A stretch of DNA of 17,164 bases from positions 1 through 17,164 of the forward strand of contig CAMLKS010000010.1 of assembly GCA_946480675.1 (NCBI GenBank), written 5' to 3'. The notes under the pieces are model-generated. The model searched no databases and had not been told where the DNA came from. It saw only the letters and a list, made by a program, of their open reading frames with translations. Both the position numbers and the translations under genes were made by a program. Below, in pieces: positions 1 through 6,111 of the stretch. The stretch is from an uncultured Bacteroidota bacterium. Its GTDB lineage: Bacteria; Bacteroidota; Bacteroidia; Chitinophagales; Chitinophagaceae. The number at the start of each line of letters is the position of its first letter. Position 1 is the stretch's first letter.

Positions 1-154
1 ATATATCACTGTTGACGGTTGTAGCTTTATATAAAAACGGCGCCTCCCATTGTCCCCTGTTCTCAATAAATTCAATAGTTACTCCACCGGCATCAGCAAG
101 TACTATCTGTGGTATTAAAAAAAATATAAATAAAGCGGATAAAACCTTTCCCAT
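1..154 (-). CDS. secreted protein with FIENRGQW N-terminus (partial, 5' end only)
   Basis: Only the first 51 codons lie in the window; the frame is still open at base 1. The start codon is the minus-strand ATG at 154-152. Residues 1-20 form a signal peptide (MGKV, then a run of L/A/F/I, ending at VLA-D). The mature protein begins with GGVTIEFIENRGQWEAPFLYKA. From recall, FIENKGQW-like N-termini mark the DUF7948 domain found in very large Bacteroidota surface proteins that also carry PKD or SBBP repeats and a type IX secretion or gliding-associated C-terminal domain; none of those parts is visible here. Export is directly supported by the signal peptide, whereas the domain name rests on this short motif. 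A dyad lies 14 nt upstream of the start. No clear TAnnTTTG promoter box was found. Confidence 0.72.
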   Translation of the reverse strand, partial: MGKVLSALFIFFLIPQIVLADAGGVTIEFIENRGQWEAPFLYKATTVNSDI

Positions 155-167
155 GTTTTAACAATTA

Positions 168-183
168 ATACCTAAACAGGTAT
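168..183. promoter_or_regulatory. perfect 6-bp dyad upstream of the secreted-protein start
   Basis: ATACCT-AAAC-AGGTAT is a perfect inverted repeat with a 4-nt spacer, ending 13 bases upstream of the minus-strand ATG at 154. Its size and place suit a dimeric repressor operator or a small leader hairpin. In AT-rich intergenic DNA a 6-bp dyad can also arise by chance, and no matching regulator is present in the window. Confidence 0.25.
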
Positions 184-262
184 AGTAAATGTAACGATTT
201 TTACTTATTAAAGGGCAGGGACAAGGCGATAAAGCGCGAGATTAAGGGATTGTAACGGCTAT

Positions 263-328
263 CACCGGTTTATTATAAACCCGTGGTTAAAATAGTGCAG
301 AAAGTACGCCGGGACGATGCCGTCGTCC
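263..328. repeat. two adjacent inverted repeats downstream of the YkuK gene
   Basis: The first is CACcGGTTTA-TTA-TAAACCcGTG at 263-285: 9 pairs with one C/C mismatch. The second is GGACGA-TGCCG-TCGTCC at 312-328. Both lie in the 202-bp gap between the end of the YkuK gene and the start of the secreted-protein gene, both read on the minus strand. Neither is followed by a T-run on either strand, so they are not textbook intrinsic terminators. They may cap the 3' end of the YkuK mRNA or be operators. Nothing else is recognisable in this gap. Confidence 0.35.
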
Positions 329-356
329 TATAAAAACAGGAAGGTTTGTGAAACTA

Positions 357-863
357 TCAGTTCACAATTTTGTTGGCGCAGCTGCTGCTGGCAAAAGCCT
401 CTGGTTTGGCTTTGAAAGCAAAGCCCATACCTAAGATATAGCCCATGGCCTCACGTAGTGCTTCATTGCTTTTAAACTGCGGATTGGTATTGATGTCTGC
501 ATGTACTTCCATATCCACATCATACTTGTTAAACAGGTCGCACAGTTCGTAGGCTATTTCTATGCTTTTTGCCACTTCTACTAGCATCCGTTCTTTAATG
601 CTGTACTTCTGTCGCGTTTTGTCGTTGCAGATAAACATAAAGCCCCCATGCTTTTCGCGCAGAAAAACAATAACTGTAGCAAATTCCGTTTCCTGCCCCC
701 GCACCTGCGAATCGGTGCCGATGCACACTTTCAGGTGATAGCCGGCCTGTGTTTCGCGGACTATGGTGTTTTCCACAGCGTTTTTGACAGGTAATTTCAA
801 AGGTTCTCCACTAAACGTACGCCAAATCATAGCTATTTTTTTAGTTGTATTAAAGTTACCCAT
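357..863 (-). CDS. YkuK family RNase H-like protein (DUF458)
   Basis: A 168-residue protein of the DUF458/YkuK family, which has an RNase H-like fold but no settled function that I know of. Family features visible: CIGTDSQV at 47-54, with the acidic residue D51 at the end of the first core strand; a second acidic motif VHADINTNP at 120-128 (D123); the conserved NEALREAMGYILGMGF block at 133-148; and KPEAFASSSCANKI near the end (153-166), corresponding to the family's KPxxxAxxxAD tail. Length is typical. It has no signal peptide, so it is cytoplasmic. The start is not certain: ATG at 863 gives 168 residues, while the internal ATG at residue 12 (MIWRTFSG) is also possible, and no SD or exact -7 box decides between them. 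It appears monocistronic. The presence of both acidic motifs suggests a working metal site, but substrate and activity are unknown. Confidence 0.85.
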   Translation of the reverse strand: MGNFNTTKKIAMIWRTFSGEPLKLPVKNAVENTIVRETQAGYHLKVCIGTDSQVRGQETEFATVIVFLREKHGGFMFICNDKTRQKYSIKERMLVEVAKSIEIAYELCDLFNKYDVDMEVHADINTNPQFKSNEALREAMGYILGMGFAFKAKPEAFASSSCANKIVN

Positions 864-1004
864 ATAAATGTTACAGAAATCTTATGTATATGTTACTCCA
901 GGATGAAATGCACATGTTATGAACATTTATCATTCCATGTCTTCCTTCGGTAGTTAAGCGTTCGTTATCAAATGCGGAAGATGGTGTGTCTGGCTATTAA
1001 ACAT

Positions 1005-1012
1005 TAATTTTG
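1005..1012 (+). promoter_or_regulatory. Bacteroidota -7 box TAATTTTG
   Basis: An exact TAnnTTTG match, the Bacteroidota sigma-A -7 element, 125 nt upstream of the start at 1138. No TTTG -33 element is seen at the expected spacing. If used, it gives a leader of about 120 nt containing the two hairpins listed next. Confidence 0.4.
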
Positions 1013-1020
1013 TAACACAT

Positions 1021-1043
1021 TCCGATAAAGCATTGCTTTCGGA
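1021..1043 (+). promoter_or_regulatory. leader hairpin 1
   Basis: TCCGA-TA-AAGC, loop ATT, GCTT-TCGGA: nine pairs with a two-base bulge, starting just after the expected transcription start from the -7 box at 1005. A short T-run follows at 1054-1058, but it is not directly attached to the stem, so this is a weak candidate for a terminator or attenuator. Confidence 0.35.
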
Positions 1044-1087
1044 GCTACCGGATTTTTAATAACTTTTCGGCATATATATAGAGTGTA

Positions 1088-1126
1088 TAAGAGAACATCA
1101 GGAAAAATTGAACTGATAATCTCTTA
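1088..1126 (+). promoter_or_regulatory. leader hairpin 2 directly before the start codon
   Basis: TAAGAGA pairs with TCTCTTA (1088-1094 and 1120-1126). After a 2x2 internal loop (AC/AA), ATCAG pairs with CTGAT (1097-1101 and 1113-1117), closing an 11-nt A-rich loop. That gives 12 pairs ending 11 nt before the ATG at 1138, in the ribosome-loading region. Next to it is a 5-codon upstream frame (ATG at 1131, stop at 1146-1148) that overlaps the main start. A protein- or RNA-responsive control element is plausible, but no known riboswitch class is recognised. Confidence 0.35.
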
Positions 1127-1137
1127 AACAATGGTAA

Positions 1138-2499
1138 ATGAACGCTAATGTTGCCGAAAAGGGCGGCTACGATATACAAAATGAATACTGGACAGTAGGC
1201 AGATGGTTCTCTTTGCTTATTATGGTACTGCTGGCATGGTTCGGTATCTATATCATTTCTCACGCGCAGAGCGGTATACCGGGCTATGAGTACACCCACT
1301 TTACCACTGCAGAAGTACGGCAGATAAACAGGATACTGACCACCGAGAGCGTGGCAGCTCCTCCTGTACAGCGTACGATACAACCGGCAACACTGATAGA
1401 TACAGATGCCTCGATGACTATCCCCGTAGAGGTTAACGAAGGAGCACCTTCTATACAAACCACCGGCTGCGATATCAACTGTCGTACGGATAAAGCGTTG
1501 GCTTATATAGTAAGTGAATACGATAATAGTATTGCGCCCGCCCAGCTTCAATCTATCAGGCAATATATCAGCACTTATAGCCCGCAGGAAATGGGGGTGT
1601 TTCTGGCTGATTACAAACTGAAGGTCCGGTCCTACTTTTGGTTATCAGGCCCTATGCTATATGCAGAGATCATCTTTTGGGTAGTAGCCGGTGTACTGTG
1701 CAGCCTAATATTTTCGGTGGGCCTTTCATTCAGGCATGCACAACAGCCGGGTTATGAGAATAAGGACATTTTATACCAGGTAGCTAAAATATTCTATGCG
1801 CCATTCATCACGCTTATATTAGTATTAACATACAACTACTTTAAAGAGAACACCACGCTTAATGCGAACCTTGGCCAGGGAGTACTGGTATTTGGCTTCA
1901 TCGCAGGTCTTTATTCAGGTAGGTTTATGAATTTCCTGAACAACCTGAAGCACCTGGTACTGCCCGGTAGTGACGGCACTTATATAGCAACAGCAATGAC
2001 GCCTGCAATGGCTATGCCACAACAAATGCCCGTTGTACCTATCATGCCTGTTGAAGTACCTACAGGCCGTCATACAGATGAAAAGCATGAAGAAGAGGCT
2101 TTAGCAGTAGATAGCACCGGCAACCTTAATATAAATGGCAAACTGAAACCTAAACCATCGGAAGATGGCCTGATAGATGTAGAAGTAGAAATAAAGCTCG
2201 ACGGCTCCACGATGTTTGATGATGAAAAAGATCAGTTGCTACGCAAAGGTTTCAATAAAGCAATTGTAACGCTGCATAATGTAAACGGCAGGGATATCAT
2301 CCCTGCGCGCAAATCGCACGATGGTTCTATCTTTATCGCATCGGGCGTTAAACCGGGTATCTATATTGTCAGGGCTACGTTATCCCAACGCATGAATGAT
2401 GACCAGATCATCAACTTGTTTGGCGAACGTACCTCTTATATTACTGTTGACAAACCTGGATTGGAGCTTTATATGCGCAAGTACGAATTGGCAGATTAA
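1138..2499 (+). CDS. hypothetical four-helix membrane protein with C-terminal beta-rich domain
   Basis: I do not recognise this 453-residue protein. Hydrophobic segments lie at about 23-41, 168-196, 218-234 and 247-266. With the N-terminus inside, residues 42-167 form a large periplasmic loop and the C-terminal half (267-453) is cytoplasmic. The loop carries a CDINC pair (C111, C115) that could form a disulfide or bind metal. After TM4 comes a Met/Pro/Ala-rich linker (about 283-310), then an acidic stretch and a beta-rich domain (about 341-448) with alternating hydrophobic strands and an FIASGVKPGIYIVRA turn (399-413), reminiscent of transthyretin-like or carboxypeptidase-regulatory-like folds. 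The start ATG at 1138 is the first in frame that keeps TM1; an overlapping ATG at 1131 encodes only five residues. It is a single-gene unit, with an intrinsic terminator 33 nt past the stop. The topology is inferred from hydrophobicity alone. Confidence 0.7.
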   Translation: MNANVAEKGGYDIQNEYWTVGRWFSLLIMVLLAWFGIYIISHAQSGIPGYEYTHFTTAEVRQINRILTTESVAAPPVQRTIQPATLIDTDASMTIPVEVNEGAPSIQTTGCDINCRTDKALAYIVSEYDNSIAPAQLQSIRQYISTYSPQEMGVFLADYKLKVRSYFWLSGPMLYAEIIFWVVAGVLCSLIFSVGLSFRHAQQPGYENKDILYQVAKIFYAPFITLILVLTYNYFKENTTLNANLGQGVLVFGFIAGLYSGRFMNFLNNLKHLVLPGSDGTYIATAMTPAMAMPQQMPVVPIMPVEVPTGRHTDEKHEEEALAVDSTGNLNINGKLKPKPSEDGLIDVEVEIKLDGSTMFDDEKDQLLRKGFNKAIVTLHNVNGRDIIPARKSHDGSIFIASGVKPGIYIVRATLSQRMNDDQIINLFGERTSYITVDKPGLELYMRKYELAD

Positions 2500-2531
2500 G
2501 GCTCTTCTTTAAAAACTTTCACATAAAATTG

Positions 2532-2557
2532 GGCATTGCAGTAGCAGTGCCTTTTTT
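2532..2557 (+). terminator. intrinsic terminator after the membrane-protein gene
   Basis: Stem GGCATTGC / GCAGTGCC (eight pairs including one G-T), loop AGTA, followed by six T residues at 2552-2557. It lies 33 nt after the stop codon at 2499. Confidence 0.8.
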
Positions 2558-2593
2558 ATTTTATGCCTAATTTTCAGTAAAATCATATCTGAA

Positions 2594-3100
2594 ATGAAGC
2601 ACGTCTTTTTAGCGCTGATGATTCTTTGTACATCTTTTCATTTATTGGCGCAAGAGCAACAAAAACCCATCCTCAGCCCGCGTGCATATGTAAAGACCAG
2701 GTACATGGACATTTCATATGGCCAGCCTTCAAAAAGAAACCGCGTGATATTTGGCGAGCTGGTACCTTATGGCAATGTATGGCGTGCAGGTGCCAATGAA
2801 GCTACTGAAATAACCTTTCGCAAAAAAGCAACCTTTGGCGGCAAAGCAGTGGATACCGGTACGTACAGCCTGTTCATCATACCCAATGAAAAAGAATGGA
2901 TCATCATCCTCAATAGCCAATTAGGGCAATGGGGTGCTTATGAATACGAAAAACACATATCAAAAAATGTCGTTGAAATTACTGTCCCTGTAGACACGCT
3001 GGCTACGCAGCAGGAAAAGCTGATATACAGGGTCAAAAAAAATAACTTATTGATTCAGTGGGATAAATCGGGGGTTTCCATACCATTCTCCTTCAAATGA
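2594..3100 (+). CDS. secreted DUF2911 domain protein
   Basis: A 168-residue exported protein of unknown function. Residues 1-20 form a signal peptide (MKH, hydrophobic core, LLAQ). The rest matches DUF2911 as I recall it: SPRAYVKTRYMDISYGQPSKR (28-48), the family hallmark VIFGELVPYGNVWRAGANEATEITF (51-75), GTYSLFIIP (about 94-102) and the W-x-I-I-L-N...GQWGAYEY block (about 107-124). The domain nearly fills the mature protein, as is usual in Bacteroidota. The -7 region holds TAATTTTC at 2568-2575, one base off the TAnnTTTG box, about 18 nt before the ATG, suggesting its own promoter right after the upstream terminator. The 42-codon frame overlapping its stop and the terminator at 3259-3289 would share its transcript. 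Family assignment is firm; function is unknown. Confidence 0.88.
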   Translation: MKHVFLALMILCTSFHLLAQEQQKPILSPRAYVKTRYMDISYGQPSKRNRVIFGELVPYGNVWRAGANEATEITFRKKATFGGKAVDTGTYSLFIIPNEKEWIIILNSQLGQWGAYEYEKHISKNVVEITVPVDTLATQQEKLIYRVKKNNLLIQWDKSGVSIPFSFK

Positions 3101-3225
3101 TGGGTGAAAGAGGTAACAAATTACATTTTTTCCCTTCATCTATTATTCTTCCCGTTTCATCTGCTATCATTTCGACTGCTCTAAATATCATTCTATTTTT
3201 ACATCAGCTTCTTAATGAAAGTTAA
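3097..3225 (+). CDS. candidate small hydrophobic ORF overlapping the DUF2911 stop
   Basis: A 42-codon frame whose ATG (3097-3099) overlaps the TGA of the upstream gene as ATGA, the usual form of translational coupling. It encodes MMGERGNKLHFFP followed by a mostly hydrophobic helix (residues about 14-40) ending HQLLNES. A single membrane segment is possible. It ends 33 nt before the intrinsic terminator at 3259. No homologue is recognised, and T-rich noncoding DNA readily produces hydrophobic frames, so this may be only 3' UTR. Confidence 0.2.
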   Translation: MMGERGNKLHFFPSSIILPVSSAIISTALNIILFLHQLLNES

Positions 3226-3258
3226 GAGCATAGGAGTAAACATAGGTAAACGGCAATT

Positions 3259-3289
3259 GCGGCGTGTTTTCAAACTCGCCGCTTTTTTT
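3259..3289 (+). terminator. strong intrinsic terminator
   Basis: GCGGCG / CGCCGC stem (3259-3264, 3277-3282), an internal T/T mismatch, then GTT/AAC closing a small loop, followed by seven T residues (3283-3289). It lies 158 nt past the stop of the DUF2911 gene, so either the mRNA has a long 3' region or a small transcript ends here. Confidence 0.85.
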
Positions 3290-3334
3290 ATGTCTCGCCG
3301 CAAAAGATTAGGGGCTGAAATGTGCAGAACTACG

Positions 3335-3342
3335 TTATTTTG
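3335..3342 (+). promoter_or_regulatory. near-match -7 box TTATTTTG
   Basis: One base from TAnnTTTG and followed by CA, only 8 nt before the ATG at 3351. The identical octamer, also followed by CA, precedes rnhB at 4517. It implies a leader of only a few bases. Confidence 0.35.
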
Positions 3343-3350
3343 CAACCTGT

Positions 3351-4232
3351 ATGAAAATAATTCCCGGAGAAATAAAAACTGGCAACCTGCATGCTTTACT
3401 GCTGGGTGCTGTAGCCCCAAGACCCATATGCTTTGCCAGTACAGTAGATAAAGACGGTGTTCCCAACCTGTCTCCTTTCAGCTTTTTTAATGTATTTGGC
3501 AGCAAGCCGCCCATATTGATATTTTCCCCTGCCCGCAGGGTACGCGATAATACTATAAAGCACACACTCGAAAATATTTATGAAACTAAAGAGGTGGTTA
3601 TAAATGTGGTGAGCTACCATATGGTGCAGCAAACCAACCTGGCAAGCTGCGAGTATGGCAAGGGGGTGGATGAATTTGTAAAGAGCGGGTTTACTTCCAT
3701 TGCTTCCGATCTGGTAAAGCCTTTTCGGGTAAAAGAATCTCCTGTTCAGCTGGAGTGTAAGGTAACCCAGGTAATAGAAACCGGGCACGAAGGTGGCGCA
3801 GGCAACCTGGTTATTTGCGAAGTCTTATGCATGCATATAGACGATAATGTGTTGACAGACGATGGAAAGATAGACCCACATAAAATAGACCTGGTGGCCC
3901 GCATGGGTGGCGATTATTACTGCCGCGCATCAGGTAGTGCCGTTTTCGAAGTGCATAAACCTAACGTCCAATTGGGTATAGGCGTAGATGCACTACCAGA
4001 TAGCATCCGCAATAGCTCTATACTTACAGGTAACAATCTGGGCATGCTGGGCAATACTGCCAGCGTTCCCGTTGTAGGCGAAATGTTGCAGGACGACAGG
4101 TTATATACCATTGTTCGGGAATATGAAAATAATGATGCCGGCCGTATAGCAGCCTTACACATGTATGCAAAAGAATTATTAGATGCCGGAGATGTGGAAA
4201 AAGCCTGGCAGGTACTACTTTCAGGTGAATAA
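3351..4232 (+). CDS. flavin reductase-like FMN-binding flavoprotein
   Basis: A 293-residue cytoplasmic protein with the flavin reductase-like split-barrel domain (DIM6/NTAB group) in about residues 10-200. The FMN-binding signature is clear: PRPICFASTVDKDGVPNL (23-40), then SPFSFFNVFGSKPPILIFSP (41-60), RDNTIKHTLENI (65-76) and the FVKSGFT block (109-115) typical of the family. The last 90 residues (NVQLGIGVDALPDSIRNS and a helical end) form an extension; from recall, about 290-300 residues is usual for Bacteroidota members. Such proteins bind FMN and may act as NAD(P)H-flavin reductases or partners of an oxygenase, but no partner oxygenase is nearby, so the substrate is open. The start at 3351 fits the -7-like box 8 nt upstream. 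The stop overlaps a small candidate ORF as TAATG. Confidence 0.86.
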   Translation: MKIIPGEIKTGNLHALLLGAVAPRPICFASTVDKDGVPNLSPFSFFNVFGSKPPILIFSPARRVRDNTIKHTLENIYETKEVVINVVSYHMVQQTNLASCEYGKGVDEFVKSGFTSIASDLVKPFRVKESPVQLECKVTQVIETGHEGGAGNLVICEVLCMHIDDNVLTDDGKIDPHKIDLVARMGGDYYCRASGSAVFEVHKPNVQLGIGVDALPDSIRNSSILTGNNLGMLGNTASVPVVGEMLQDDRLYTIVREYENNDAGRIAALHMYAKELLDAGDVEKAWQVLLSGE

Positions 4233-4381
4233 TGGTACTTGATTCTCAATCACTTTTCATTTTATTTGTTAAGCGCTTGTTAACCGATTGCAAAGCAGAG
4301 GTTAACAGGCGTTTCAAATTTGGTAAGTATGTGCAGTGCGGCAATCTTTGCATCAACAATGACTCAACAGCCTTGTTGTGA
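4232..4381 (+). CDS. candidate small ORF overlapping the flavoprotein stop
   Basis: A 49-codon frame whose ATG shares one base with the TAA of the flavoprotein gene (TAATG). It starts MVLDSQSLFILFVKRLL and is moderately basic with three cysteines (DCK, VQCGNLCIN). No homologue is recognised. It lies in the 308-base interval 4233-4540, which otherwise holds only the terminator at 4464-4493 and the putative rnhB promoter. The overlap is suggestive of coupling, but there is no coding-potential test behind this call. Confidence 0.2.
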   Translation: MVLDSQSLFILFVKRLLTDCKAEVNRRFKFGKYVQCGNLCINNDSTALL

Positions 4382-4463
4382 GGTTTTCCGTAAACCGGCT
4401 TGAGTATAATACCGTAGCTGTTATGCAGCAATAATTACGTTCTCTCTCTTATCCCTTATACAG

Positions 4464-4493
4464 AAGGGCCCTTTATAGGGCTCTTATTTTTTT
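4464..4493 (+). terminator. intrinsic terminator upstream of rnhB
   Basis: AAGGGCCC pairs with GGGCTCTT (eight pairs, one G-T) around a TTTATA loop, followed by A and seven T residues (4487-4493). It lies 231 nt after the flavoprotein stop and 48 nt before the rnhB start. Confidence 0.8.
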
Positions 4494-4516
4494 ATGTATA
4501 TCCCCGGCTATTTCTA

Positions 4517-4524
4517 TTATTTTG
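4517..4524 (+). promoter_or_regulatory. near-match -7 box TTATTTTG before rnhB
   Basis: One base from TAnnTTTG, followed by CAGG, 16 nt before the GTG start at 4541 and just after the upstream terminator. It is identical to the octamer before the flavoprotein gene. Confidence 0.35.
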
Positions 4525-4540
4525 CAGGTAAAAGCCAAAC

Positions 4541-5161
4541 GTGCTAAAACCCAGGTTTCAGAAAGGTATAATAGAAGCAGGATGCGATGAAGCCGGCAGG
4601 GGTTGCCTTGCAGGCCCTGTATTCGCTGCTGCTGTAATATTACCTGCACGTTTCTCACACCCTTTGCTGAATGATAGCAAGCAACTTACAGCAGTTGCCC
4701 GCGAAGAGCTTCGCCCGCTTATAGAAAAAAAAGCCGTAGCATGGGCCGTAGCCATGGTAGACCAGGAAGAGATAGACCGCATCAACATCCTCAAGGCCTC
4801 TTTCAAAGCTATGCATATGGCTGTAGACCAGCTGCAAACGCGCCCGGAACTATTACTGATAGATGGCAATCGCTTTACGCCATATTTTGGTATCGCACAT
4901 CATTGTGTAATAGGTGGCGATGGTATCTATGCCTCTATTGCAGCTGCCAGCATACTGGCCAAAACCCACCGCGATGCCTACATGAAACGTATTCATGAAG
5001 AATATCCTCATTATGGTTGGAATGAAAATAAAGGTTACGGCACACGCCACCATGTGGAACAATTAAAAACACATGGCATGTGCATGCATCATCGCAAAAC
5101 CTTTAAATGGAATAAGGCCAAAATACTAGCCCTTAGTGAGGGGGATGGTGATTTCGAATAA
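4541..5161 (+). CDS. rnhB: ribonuclease HII
   Basis: RNase HII (206 residues, usual length) nicks the RNA strand of RNA-DNA hybrids and starts removal of single ribonucleotides from DNA. The catalytic signature is complete: CDEAGRG at 15-21 (D16, E17, with the GRG that reads the RNA-DNA junction), LLIDGN at 105-110 (D108) and GGDGIYASIAAASILAKTHRD at 125-145 (D127). NDSKQLT (44-50) and YGWNENKGYGTRHH (158-171) are also typical. The start must be GTG at 4541: a stop codon at 4529-4531 closes the frame 9 nt upstream, and the next ATG is beyond the catalytic DE pair. The gene's 3' end overlaps the convergent histidine kinase gene by 36 bp, with no terminator between them. Confidence 0.96.
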   Translation: MLKPRFQKGIIEAGCDEAGRGCLAGPVFAAAVILPARFSHPLLNDSKQLTAVAREELRPLIEKKAVAWAVAMVDQEEIDRINILKASFKAMHMAVDQLQTRPELLLIDGNRFTPYFGIAHHCVIGGDGIYASIAAASILAKTHRDAYMKRIHEEYPHYGWNENKGYGTRHHVEQLKTHGMCMHHRKTFKWNKAKILALSEGDGDFE

Positions 5162-6100
5162 ACTACCTACAGGGTCATTATCCTTCACAGTTATTTTCCC
5201 TTTATGCTGCCTGGCAATTTTAGACGTGAGGTATAAGCCCAATCCCGTTCCTTTTGTTTTACGGGTTTCTTCATTTCCTATCCGGTAAAACTTATTGAAA
5301 ATCTTGTTTTTCTCACCATCAGGTATCCCTTCCCCTTCATCTGCAACCTGCAGTATAGCGCAATTGTTTTTCTTTTTTACAGATATACGTACAGGTTTGG
5401 TAGCAGGGGTATATTTTAAGGCATTTTCTACCAGGTTGCTCAATGCCATTTGCAGCAACAACTTGTCGCCAACTATTTCAGTATCAACCATTTCCTCTAT
5501 TTCAAAACGGTTGGGGTAACGCCCTTCGTATTCATGTATACTTTCTTCCACAATCTCTGCAAGATTCAATGCTTCTTTAGCCGGCACATACTGCTTGCCT
5601 TCTATTTGCGATGCCAGCAGCATATTATTGCACAGGTCATTCAGCCGATTGGCCTCCTTCACACACCTGTCTATCAGCATGTTTCGTTTGTCTAAATCCA
5701 GCTGGTGACGTTCCAATGTTTGCAGATTCAGCTTCATAGCTGCTATGGGCGATTTCAATTCATGTGTTACTGATAGCATGAAGTTGTTTTGCTGGCGCGA
5801 CAGCCGGATGCTTCTGCGAAAAGAGGAATATACCACTGCAGCACCTATAAATATCACAATAAGAAAAGTTGAGCCCTCACCAATATATTGCTTGGTACGC
5901 CTGTTCTTCTTATCCTCAATTTCATGCAGGCGCGATGCAAACATCAATGGCTGTGCATTGCTATCTACCTGCGAATGAAGGGTAATGAGCTCTTGTTCGG
6001 ATATTTGGACGGATTGCTTTTGCAGGCTGAAACCCCAGAAAACATATGCTGCTACTATATATGCCAGCAGCAATATTTGTATAGTAGTAGAAAAGCGCAT
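5126..6100 (-). CDS. membrane sensor histidine kinase, orphan, without HAMP domain
   Basis: A 324-residue histidine kinase. TM1 is about 7-24 and TM2 about 76-92, flanking a short periplasmic segment of about 50 residues. TM2 leads almost directly into the HisKA domain, FMLSVTHELKSPIAAMK at 107-123 with phosphoacceptor H113. The HATPase_c domain has an N box LVENALKYT (223-231, N226), G1 DEGEGIP (254-260), F box FNKFYR (268-273) and G2 GTGLGLYL (284-291), so it should be active. The space between TM2 and the H box is too short for a HAMP or PAS domain. The start lies 11 nt after the gldH stop with an AGGA sequence in the gap, so it is cotranscribed with gldH. There is no response regulator in the window: downstream lies convergent rnhB, overlapping by 36 bp. 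The signal is unknown. Confidence 0.92.
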   Translation of the reverse strand: MRFSTTIQILLLAYIVAAYVFWGFSLQKQSVQISEQELITLHSQVDSNAQPLMFASRLHEIEDKKNRRTKQYIGEGSTFLIVIFIGAAVVYSSFRRSIRLSRQQNNFMLSVTHELKSPIAAMKLNLQTLERHQLDLDKRNMLIDRCVKEANRLNDLCNNMLLASQIEGKQYVPAKEALNLAEIVEESIHEYEGRYPNRFEIEEMVDTEIVGDKLLLQMALSNLVENALKYTPATKPVRISVKKKNNCAILQVADEGEGIPDGEKNKIFNKFYRIGNEETRKTKGTGLGLYLTSKIARQHKGKITVKDNDPVGSLFEITIPLTKG

Positions 6101-6111
6101 AGGTCCTCGTA

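Noticed and set aside
1045..1563. 172-codon reverse-strand frame over the leader and start of the membrane-protein gene
   Set aside because: The translation is rich in Cys, Tyr and Arg with no recognisable domain, and it runs antisense to a better supported gene.
3215..3451. 78-codon forward frame ahead of the flavoprotein gene
   Set aside because: It runs straight through a strong intrinsic terminator and 100 bp into the flavoprotein gene in another frame.
4246..4431. 61-codon reverse-strand frame in the gap before rnhB
   Set aside because: There is no recognisable product and no promoter box on that strand; the forward frame with the TAATG overlap is the slightly better candidate, though also weak.
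4233..4540. Search for a tRNA or known riboswitch in the 308-bp gap
   Set aside because: I found no cloverleaf, T-loop consensus or recognisable aptamer; only the terminator, a -7-like box and a weak small ORF are visible.
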